Shown here piece after piece: positions 57,684 to 64,000 of a stretch of DNA of 64,000 nucleotides; position 1 is the stretch's first letter, and the number at the start of each line of letters is the position of its first letter. The notes below the pieces were generated by a model. The model was not told the DNA's origin. It saw only the letters and a program-made list of their open reading frames with translations, and searched no databases. Made by a program: the position numbers and the translations under genes. This stretch comes from Bradyrhizobium embrapense (lineage in GTDB: Bacteria > Pseudomonadota > Alphaproteobacteria > Rhizobiales > Xanthobacteraceae), in assembly GCF_001189235.2 (NCBI RefSeq), contig NZ_LFIP02000001.1:124001-188000 (forward strand). The letters run 5' to 3'.

Positions 57684-58247
57684 ATGGTCATCGACATTCT
57701 GTCCCGGGAACACCGCAATATCGAGCGGCTGCTTACCGTTCTTGAGCACGAGCTGAACATCTTCGATCACGCCGGTCGGCCGGACTACGAGGTGATCGGC
57801 AGCATCATTGCCTATTTCGAAGTCTACACAGAACTCTACCATCACCGCCAGGAAGATCTGATTTTCGCCAAGCTCCAGCTCCGCGATCCGGTCGCTGCCG
57901 CGAAAGTCGGCGACCTCGCCCGCGAGCATCAGAAGGGCTCCGATCGCCTGCACCGCGTCGCGCATGCCGTCGCCAATGTGCGCGCGGGGGCCGAAATTCC
58001 GCGCGAGAATGTCGACGCGATCATCCGCGATTTCCTGGCGCACGAACGGCGGCACATCAGGATGGAAGACCGCGATTTCTTCCCGGCCGCGGTCAAGGCA
58101 TTGACGGCGCAGGACTGGGCCGAAATCGCGTCTACCCTCTCCCCGCACAAGGATCCGCTGTTCAGCGACGTGACCGAGGCGCGGTTCGACGTGCTGCGCG
58201 ACCACATTATAGAGCTGGAGAAGGAGGCGGAAGCCGAGCGGCATTAG
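57684..58247 (+). CDS. hemerythrin-domain protein
   Basis: 187 residues from the ATG at 57684. A four-helix bundle with iron-ligand pattern: H10 (REHRNIERLL), HHRQEDLIF, EHQKGSDRLH and FLAHERRHIRMEDRDFFP. Such proteins bind di-iron and handle O2, NO or iron-sulfur repair. It lies upstream of a cytochrome c gene on the same strand. Confidence 0.85.
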   Translation: MVIDILSREHRNIERLLTVLEHELNIFDHAGRPDYEVIGSIIAYFEVYTELYHHRQEDLIFAKLQLRDPVAAAKVGDLAREHQKGSDRLHRVAHAVANVRAGAEIPRENVDAIIRDFLAHERRHIRMEDRDFFPAAVKALTAQDWAEIASTLSPHKDPLFSDVTEARFDVLRDHIIELEKEAEAERH

Positions 58248-58323
58248 CCACCATGCCGGGCGGCTGCCGGCACATCGCCCCACGTCTCACCGATTGCAAT
58301 CCAATCCATTTCAGGGGACTCTC

Positions 58324-58728
58324 ATGATGGGAATGAAATTCGGCGCCGCCTGCACTGTCGGCAGCGTTACGCTCGCCGCCACCTTGCTCGCAACATTGCC
58401 CGCGCCGGTCCGCGCGATGGACGGTGACCCGATCGCGGGCCAGGCCATCTTCCAGCGCACTTGCGTGAACTGCCATTCGCTCGATGTCGGCGTGAACAAG
58501 GTGGGCCCGAGCCTCTGGCACATCGTTGGCCGCCAGCCGGCGTCGGTCCAGGGCTTCGACTATTCGGACGCCATGCGCGGCAACAAGACCCCCTGGGACA
58601 CAGCAGCGCTTGATGCCTACCTCGCCGATCCTCGCGGCGACGTTCACGGCGTGAAGATGTTCTTCAAGGGGCTGCCCGACGCTCATGATCGCGCCGACGT
58701 CATTGCCTATCTGAAGACCGCGCGCTGA
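58324..58728 (+). CDS. class I c-type cytochrome, periplasmic
   Basis: 134 residues from the ATG at 58324. Signal peptide with cleavage near VRA-MD; one heme site CVNCH; axial Met in VKMFFKGLPD. Resembles small soluble cytochromes c of the c2/c550 type that carry electrons to oxidases. The gene follows the hemerythrin gene by 76 bases. Confidence 0.88.
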   Translation: MMGMKFGAACTVGSVTLAATLLATLPAPVRAMDGDPIAGQAIFQRTCVNCHSLDVGVNKVGPSLWHIVGRQPASVQGFDYSDAMRGNKTPWDTAALDAYLADPRGDVHGVKMFFKGLPDAHDRADVIAYLKTAR

Positions 58729-58876
58729 ACCTCGCAGCACGCGTGCGATGAAGGAGCCGGCATGCAGCTTTCGCTCATGCGGGCGCCGGCTGCACCTACT
58801 TCGTCCTTCTCAGAAGCGCCCGAACGCGCGCGGGCCGTCGCCGAACTTGACCTCGGCACCCCCGCCGCGATCGGCG

Positions 58877-59632
58877 TCAATCCTCGATCGCCGCCTCGAC
58901 GAACCCCTTCGGATCGTCGCAGAACTCGCGCATGACCTTGTAGTGATCCGTGTCTCTCAGGTTCACCGGCTCGAGCCCGTACTTCGTCAGCCGCAGCAGC
59001 GTCGCGTTCGGATAGGCCATCAGTATCGGCGCGTGCGTTGCCATGATGACCTGACAATTGCCGGAACTCTCCATCCGCCGCAGCAGCTTGAGGAATTCGA
59101 TCTGGCGCGCGGGCGACAGCGCAGATTCAGGCTCATCGAAGATGAAGATGCCTTGCCGCTGGCAGCGCTCCTCGAAGAAGCGCAAAAAACCCTCGCCATG
59201 GGAATACGACAGGAAGTCGGCATAAGGGCTGGCGACGGAATCGAGATATCTGGCGACCGAAAAGAAACTTTCGGCTCGGAAGAACCAGCCGTTGGTGATC
59301 TTGGGCAGCCAGCTCGCGCGCAGCGCTGACGCAAGCGAGCCGCCCATCTTCTCCACCGCATTGCTGTGGTCGACCGGCCGATAGCCCTTGCCGCCGCCGG
59401 CGTCGTCATAGCCCGCCATCACGGCGATGCCTTCCAGCAGCGTCGACTTGCCCGTGCCGTTCTCGCCGACGATGATGGTGATCGCCTTGTCGAAGCTGAG
59501 CTCGAATTCGTCGCGCAGCAGCGGCAGCACGAACGGATATGCGTCGCGGTCGGGAATCCGGTCGGGATCGAGCCAGACCCGCCGGAGATACGGTGCGGGC
59601 ATGTTGATCGGGCGGTGTCGTCCTCTGGCCAT
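58877..59632 (-). CDS. ABC/AAA-type ATPase (COG3910-like)
   Basis: 251 residues. Walker A GENGTGKS, signature-like LSYSHGEGF, Walker B IFIFDEPESALSP and an H-loop MATHAP. This is a stand-alone SMC/ABC-type ATPase without membrane or coiled-coil parts. Relatives are predicted, not shown, to act in DNA or toxin-related processes. It is divergent from a WYL-like gene. Confidence 0.85.
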   Translation of the reverse strand: MARGRHRPINMPAPYLRRVWLDPDRIPDRDAYPFVLPLLRDEFELSFDKAITIIVGENGTGKSTLLEGIAVMAGYDDAGGGKGYRPVDHSNAVEKMGGSLASALRASWLPKITNGWFFRAESFFSVARYLDSVASPYADFLSYSHGEGFLRFFEERCQRQGIFIFDEPESALSPARQIEFLKLLRRMESSGNCQVIMATHAPILMAYPNATLLRLTKYGLEPVNLRDTDHYKVMREFCDDPKGFVEAAIED

Positions 59633-59698
59633 ATGCGCGGATCCGGGGAAACAATGGTGGGTGGCCGAGTTTATAACGGCAGCCCGTCACGATCCTAG

Positions 59699-60037
59699 AT
59701 GACCCGATATCCCATGCCCAGGAAGGCCTATGCCCACTTCCGCGAGGCAATCCTCACCGAGCAGCAAGTGGTCTGCATCTATGACGGGCGGCCTCGCGAG
59801 CTCTGCCCGCATATCATCGGCCACAACAAGAGCGGTGAAGAGGTCGTGCTGGCCTGGCAGTTCGCCGGCGAAAGCTCAGGCAGGCTGCCGCAATGGCGTT
59901 GCCTGCGTCTCGCCAATGTCGGCGAGATCAGCCTGCGCCAGGAGCGCTGGCATGAGGGTAGCTCGCACCGCACCGAGCAGACCTGTGTCAGCGCGATCGA
60001 CCTCGACATCAACGTCCATGTCCGCAAACGGCGGTGA
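59699..60037 (+). CDS. hypothetical protein, WYL-like
   Basis: 112 residues from the ATG at 59699. The pattern REAILTEQQVVCIYDGRPRELCPHIIG, LAWQFAGE and WRCLRLANVGE is reminiscent of WYL-type ligand-binding sheets, but the WYL motif itself is not exact. Divergent from the ATPase gene; both may form a unit. Confidence 0.5.
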   Translation: MTRYPMPRKAYAHFREAILTEQQVVCIYDGRPRELCPHIIGHNKSGEEVVLAWQFAGESSGRLPQWRCLRLANVGEISLRQERWHEGSSHRTEQTCVSAIDLDINVHVRKRR

Positions 60038-60104
60038 GCGCCGCGGCCCTTACCTGTTGCGAGAACGCGGATGTGTGACCCACAGGCGGCTCAGCACGCT
60101 CCCC

Positions 60105-60225
60105 GTCGTCCCGGCGAAGGCCGGGCCCATTTCCCCAAAATGACTGTTGTTGCGCGACGCTGTGGCCCCAGCTCGCTCCATCCATACGCCCTGCGGTTAT
60201 GGTTCCCGGCCTTCGCCGGGACGAC
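60105..60225. repeat. inverted 21-bp repeat pair, rhizobial interspersed type
   Basis: GTCGTCCCGGCGAAGGCCGGG (60105-60125, first 20 matched) and its complement at 60205-60225 lie 79 bases apart. I recognise a common Rhizobiales intergenic repeat with CCCGGCGAAGGCCGGG. The stretch between is not coding. Confidence 0.65.
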
Positions 60226-60293
60226 AGCGGAGAATGCGGGGTATCCGCTCCAGCGAACACCGGGAACGACCGGTGGAGGGGCCGGAGGGCATC

Positions 60294-61169
60294 CTATGGC
60301 CGCTCCGCCTCTTCCAGCACCTCCAGCACCAGCTCCATCGTCATCAGCACTGGATTGTCGCCGCGCACCAGGCGTCCCTCGGCGATGCCGCCGAGATAGT
60401 CGACCAGCGCGACATCGAGACTCGCGCGCAGGCGGCGATTGGCGTCAGGCGCAATCTGCCCGGAGGTCACCGCAAGCTCGGTCGCGAACGGCACCACGCT
60501 GTGGCCGTCCCTGAAGACCGCGCCGATGGTCGAGCCGACGCCGCCATGCAGGCGCGCCCGCAAGATGCCGTGCTGGCGGCAGAAGCCTTCCAGCGCACAG
60601 GCAAAATCCTGGTTCGGCCGCAGCCGCAGCGCGAACGCATGGCTCGTGGTCTTCGCACCCGCCGGGGCGCTTTCGACCGGCCCGAACAGCTTGAAATTGG
60701 TCTCGCTGTCGGGCTCGGCCACAAACGTCGCGCCGTCGATGCCGAACGCGCTGACCTCGAACGGCTCGGCGACGATGGTTTCGTCCGGCTGCATGTGTCC
60801 GCCGTTGAAGCGGCCATCCGCCTCGGTCCATAGTCCGTGGCAATGGAAGAAAGGTGCGCCGTCGCGCTCGCCGAAGGTCAGCGCCGCGAGCTTGAGCCGG
60901 GTCACGCCATCGGGACGGAACGTATCGCTGTAGAACGCGGCGTTGACGCCGTCCTTGGACAGCGCCGGCATCACATAGGCGAACGGCCCGAGCGCGCCAC
61001 CCTTGGCGCTCAGCACGCCGCCGCAAAAGCCTTCCGCCGCAAAGCCACGCCGCACGGCTTCGAGCAAGGGAATGCCGGCTTCCAGCACGAATGAAAACGC
61101 GCGGCCGCGCGCGGCGACCCATTGAATGCGCTCGGGTATGGGAGTGCCGGGCTGGGCGATGCTGCGCAT
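60294..61169 (-). CDS. PPC-domain protein with two tandem domains
   Basis: 291 residues. Two copies of the PPC fold: first GRAFSFVLEAGIPLLEAV with the zinc-type FFHCHGLW, then QDFACALEGFCRQHGILRARL with HGGVGSTIG. PPC proteins bind DNA or act in unknown metabolism; prokaryotic ones are trimers. The stop lies 4 bases from the start of the acyl-CoA synthetase gene's stop side, so it is downstream in the same transcript order is not possible to state; it precedes the synthetase gene's end and shares its strand. Confidence 0.75.
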   Translation of the reverse strand: MRSIAQPGTPIPERIQWVAARGRAFSFVLEAGIPLLEAVRRGFAAEGFCGGVLSAKGGALGPFAYVMPALSKDGVNAAFYSDTFRPDGVTRLKLAALTFGERDGAPFFHCHGLWTEADGRFNGGHMQPDETIVAEPFEVSAFGIDGATFVAEPDSETNFKLFGPVESAPAGAKTTSHAFALRLRPNQDFACALEGFCRQHGILRARLHGGVGSTIGAVFRDGHSVVPFATELAVTSGQIAPDANRRLRASLDVALVDYLGGIAEGRLVRGDNPVLMTMELVLEVLEEAERP

Positions 61170-61173
61170 CGCC

Positions 61174-62814
61174 TCACGCGCCCGTCGATTTTGCGATCAC
61201 CTCGAGCAGCCCGCGCGCCTCGAGCTCGTCGCGGATCAGCCGCTTCGGCACCTTGCCGTAGCCGGACTTCGGCAACGCCTCCCAGAAGAAGAACCGCTTC
61301 GGCATCTTGTAGCGCGGCACCTTCGGCGCGAGATAGGCGGCAAGCTCCGCTTCCGCGACCGCGTCGACGCCCTCGCGCGCGACGCAGACGGCGACCCCGA
61401 CCTCGCCCCAGAACGGATCGGGCACTCCGAGCACGGCGACCTCGCCGACCGCGGGATGCGTCAACAGCTTCTCCTCGATCTCGCGCGGATAGATGTTGGA
61501 GCCGCCGGAGATGTACATGTCTGAGGCGCGGCCGGTGATGTAGACAAAACCCTCCTCGTCCATATGACCGAGATCGCCGGTGCGGAACCAGCCGTCACGA
61601 AACGCCTTCGCATTGGCTTCGGGGTTGTCGTAGTAGCCCGCGAACACGCCGGGACCGATCACGCAGATCTCGCCGGTCTCGTGCGCCTTCAGCTCGCGTC
61701 CGTCGTCGCCCTGGATCGAGACCTGCATGCCTGTTCGCTCGAAGCCGCAGGTGCCGATCCGGGCATGCGGGCCATCCTCGGGATCGTGCAGACCGGGCGG
61801 CAGCACCGTGATGTTGCCGGTGACCTCGCCGAGGCCGAAATACTGCACCAGCACGCCGCCGAGCTTATTCAGCGCGGCCTTCTGATCCTCGCGATACATC
61901 GGCGCGCCGGCATAGATGATGTAGCGCAACGAGGAATGGTCGTGCTGGTCGGCGGCGGGATGCTCGACCATCATCTTCAGGATCGTCGGCACCGTGAACA
62001 TGTTGCTGACGCGGTATCTCGCGATCAGGCGGTACGCTTCCGCGATGTCGAACTTCTCCGACGGCAGCAGGATGGTCGGCACGCCGCGCGCGGTCTGCAC
62101 CAGCTGGTGCACGCCGGCGCCATGCGACAGCGGCGCCACCACCAGCGAGGCGTCCTGTTCGGTGGTGCCGGGCATCAGATCGGCGAGATGGTTGGTGATG
62201 ACGAAGGCCATCTGGCCGTGGGTCAAGACTGCGGCCTTGGACCGGCCGGTGGTGCCTGACGTGAAGAAGAACCAGCAGGGATCGTCGTACTCGACCGCCG
62301 TGTTCTCGACCGCGGCGCCGGCATGCTTGGCGGTGACGTCGCCAACCGTCGCCTCGCCGAACGTACCCTCCTCACCGATCCGCCAGACGAATTCGAGCGC
62401 GGGATTGGCCGCCGCCTTGGCGTGCTCGGGGAAGTCGGCATGGCAGAGAAACGCCTTGGCGCCTGAGGCTGCCGCCAGATAGGCGACCTCGTCCGGCATC
62501 AGGCGGAAATTGGTGGGCACCCAGACCGCACCGAGCCGGAAGGCCGCGAACATCGACCAGAACATTTCGTCGCAATTCTTGGAATGCACCAGGATGCGGT
62601 CGCCCTTGCCGATGCCGCGCGCGGCGAGCGCCGCCGCCAGCGCTGAGACGTTCTGGTCGATATGACGCCAGGACCAGACCTTCTCGTTCCAGATGAAGCC
62701 GGGACGATCGCCGTGGCGGCGGGCGTTCTGGGTCAGGACGTAGGCGAGGTTCATCACCCGGCGCGACACCCGCGCGATCCCGCCGCGCGGCGCGGTCTCA
62801 GCCGACCCGCTCAT
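61174..62814 (-). CDS. AMP-binding acyl-CoA synthetase
   Basis: 546 residues from the ATG at 62814 (ATG at 62754 is an alternative). AMP-binding motif FFTSGTTGRSKAAVLTH, YFGLGEVTG, TGDLGHMDEEGFVYITGR and the catalytic Lys in PKSGYGKVPKR are present. It activates a carboxylic acid as a CoA thioester. The PPC-domain gene starts 5 bases after its stop, so both are probably co-transcribed. Substrate unknown. Confidence 0.92.
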   Translation of the reverse strand: MSGSAETAPRGGIARVSRRVMNLAYVLTQNARRHGDRPGFIWNEKVWSWRHIDQNVSALAAALAARGIGKGDRILVHSKNCDEMFWSMFAAFRLGAVWVPTNFRLMPDEVAYLAAASGAKAFLCHADFPEHAKAAANPALEFVWRIGEEGTFGEATVGDVTAKHAGAAVENTAVEYDDPCWFFFTSGTTGRSKAAVLTHGQMAFVITNHLADLMPGTTEQDASLVVAPLSHGAGVHQLVQTARGVPTILLPSEKFDIAEAYRLIARYRVSNMFTVPTILKMMVEHPAADQHDHSSLRYIIYAGAPMYREDQKAALNKLGGVLVQYFGLGEVTGNITVLPPGLHDPEDGPHARIGTCGFERTGMQVSIQGDDGRELKAHETGEICVIGPGVFAGYYDNPEANAKAFRDGWFRTGDLGHMDEEGFVYITGRASDMYISGGSNIYPREIEEKLLTHPAVGEVAVLGVPDPFWGEVGVAVCVAREGVDAVAEAELAAYLAPKVPRYKMPKRFFFWEALPKSGYGKVPKRLIRDELEARGLLEVIAKSTGA

Positions 62815-63023
62815 TGCCACCCCGCCGCTACACACAACAGAGAGGGCAAGGTCGGAACAGTCATCGGCTATTTCCTCGGTCAGAACCGGACGTCTTCAAG
62901 CGCCGCAAGGGATTGCTGCCAACCGGTTTATCGCCAAGCCGCCGCCCCCGGCAAGGCCTGCCGCGCAGCCGCATGATACCGCGCGCCGATGGCGGCGAGC
63001 CCCTTGGTTGCTTGCCCGGACCA

Positions 63024-63425
63024 CTACTGCGGATGCTTGGCCAGTTCCTGCTCGCTCAGGTTCCAGTCCTGCCAAAGCTGCAAGGCGCCGATCATGGCGA
63101 CCAGCCCGCCGAGCAGGATGTGCCAGAGCTGCAGCGTCTGGTCATCCGAATAGCCGAAGATGTTGGGCGACGCGATCAGCCAGAGGCCGAGCACGATGCT
63201 CGCCACCTCCTCCCAGCGATGCAGCGCGACATATTCGAGCTGGGCGAGGCCCAGCACCAGCATGCCGACCACGAAGCTGTTGAGCACCAGGTGGCTGCGC
63301 TCGACATCGACGACGTCGCTGACCTGCATCGGAAACCAGGGCGAGACCATGATCAGCACGCCGAGCAACATGCCGAGCCAGTCCTCCCAGGGGCGGTGTG
63401 TGCCGAAGAAACGATTGTCCGACAT
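63024..63425 (-). CDS. SPW-repeat membrane protein
   Basis: 133 residues from the ATG at 63425. Four hydrophobic helices with the repeat motif WEDWLGMLLGVLIMVSPWF and a second WEEVASIVLGLWLIASPNIFG, the SPW-repeat signature with Pro after Ser. Small integral membrane protein of unknown role. Confidence 0.8.
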   Translation of the reverse strand: MSDNRFFGTHRPWEDWLGMLLGVLIMVSPWFPMQVSDVVDVERSHLVLNSFVVGMLVLGLAQLEYVALHRWEEVASIVLGLWLIASPNIFGYSDDQTLQLWHILLGGLVAMIGALQLWQDWNLSEQELAKHPQ

Positions 63426-63750
63426 GACGAACCTCCTTGCGACAAGGGGCATACGTCAGCGGCCGGTCCCATCACTCCGTACCTGACGACCATCGGCCGC
63501 ATCAGGGCGTATGTCTGGAGATCAAGCCTAATCAAATTGCATCGGCCCGCAAGGCCCGATCGGCCAGTGTGCGATGCGGCAGGACCGACGGCTTCGAGGC
63601 ACGCGTCCCGCCGAGCCGCGAATGCCGCGCTCAGGCACGCCAAAATGCGCATATCAATCCAAAAATGCCAAATATGCGGCTTCGTCGCGGCTTTGCGCTG
63701 GCGGGTTCACCCGCTTAGATCAGGGCCGGTGAATCAATCAGGATTTTGCG
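63426..63750. other. intergenic stretch, no gene seen
   Basis: No convincing coding frame; an Arg/Ala-rich plus-strand frame at 63437-63718 lacks a ribosome site. Probably holds the promoter of the SPW gene (minus) and of the GNAT gene (plus). Confidence 0.35.
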
Positions 63751-64000
63751 ATGGCTACCGTCCGGGACAACAGGGATCAAAACCGCTTCGAGCTCGACAC
63801 CGAGGGCGGGCTAGCCTTTGCGAACTACCGGCGGACGCCTTCGGCAGTTATCATCACCCACACCGAGACACCGCGCGCCCTGCGCGGCCGCGGCATCGCG
63901 TCGGAGCTGGTCAAGGGGGCGCTGGAGCTGATCCGCGCCGACGGCCACAAGGTGATCGCCGGCTGCGGCTTCGTGGTGGATTACCTCGACAAGCATCCGG
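63751..64000 (+). CDS. GNAT-like N-acetyltransferase (3' end outside window)
   Basis: 83 residues visible from the ATG at 63751. FELDTEGGLAFANYR, ITHTETPRALRGRGIASELV with the acetyl-CoA loop RGRGIA and VIAGCGFVVDYLDKHP are typical of the small YjdJ/NATD1-like GNAT group. The gene runs off the right edge. Confidence 0.8.
   Translation, partial: MATVRDNRDQNRFELDTEGGLAFANYRRTPSAVIITHTETPRALRGRGIASELVKGALELIRADGHKVIAGCGFVVDYLDKHP

Overview
The window looks like a chromosomal segment of a Bradyrhizobium-type alphaproteobacterium (Nitrobacteraceae, Rhizobiales). The evidence is high GC, Omp25/31-type outer-membrane barrels, a DUF3551 secreted protein, many short proteins of a kind I associate with Bradyrhizobium, GTTC-N7-GTTC SOS boxes, and palindromic repeats with an AGCGAAGCG loop. 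The genus is inferred from these features, not from a search.

Region 1-17370 is the right-hand part of an integrated element, phage-like or ICE-like. It ends in a 45-bp 3' fragment of a tRNA-Lys(TTT) gene (17326-17370), immediately preceded by a tyrosine integrase (15914-17221) and an excisionase-like gene. About 25 plus-strand genes are packed so tightly that most share an ATGA or GTGA start/stop junction. They encode DNA-handling enzymes (HNH-like, a DnaA domain-IV-only protein, an N6-adenine methyltransferase, an ExoX-like exonuclease, a HerA-like ATPase) and nucleotide/RNA-type enzymes (SPL radical SAM, PRAI-like TIM barrel, ASCH-like, DUF1643). Others are zinc-ribbon proteins and a nicotinamidase-like hydrolase. 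At its centre is a vWA / PP2C / protein-kinase triad (6133-9852) that resembles the TerY-P anti-phage and stress triads. No structural phage genes are visible; the rest of the element lies left of the window.

Region 17371-23700 is a low-density belt of small hypothetical, membrane and secreted proteins, terminators and repeats, plus a 3-hydroxybutyryl-CoA dehydrogenase gene. Region 23700-34000 carries accessory metabolism: a CorC-like CBS protein, a formyltransferase-like protein, a RidA protein, a DMT exporter, a PucR-type regulator divergent from a Baeyer-Villiger monooxygenase fused to an esterase, a BrnA-like orphan antitoxin and cysK. Region 34000-43000 has tgt and queA (queuosine), a patatin lipoprotein with a TetR regulator flanked by two copies of one operator, asd behind a threonine-rich leader peptide and attenuator, two cyclophilins and coaD.

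Region 43000-57000 has kup, gyrA, ssb, three tandem outer-membrane barrels, a 9-bp minisatellite and uvrA. SOS boxes lie near both ssb and uvrA, now separated by the barrel cluster. Region 57000-64000 holds PRC-barrel, hemerythrin, cytochrome c, AAA ATPase, PPC-domain, acyl-CoA synthetase and SPW-repeat genes and a truncated GNAT gene.

The strongest candidates for new biology are the asd attenuator with its near-leaderless Thr-rich peptide (38612-38820), the kinase/phosphatase/vWA triad in the integrated element, and the BVMO-esterase fusion with an Arg in place of the fingerprint His.
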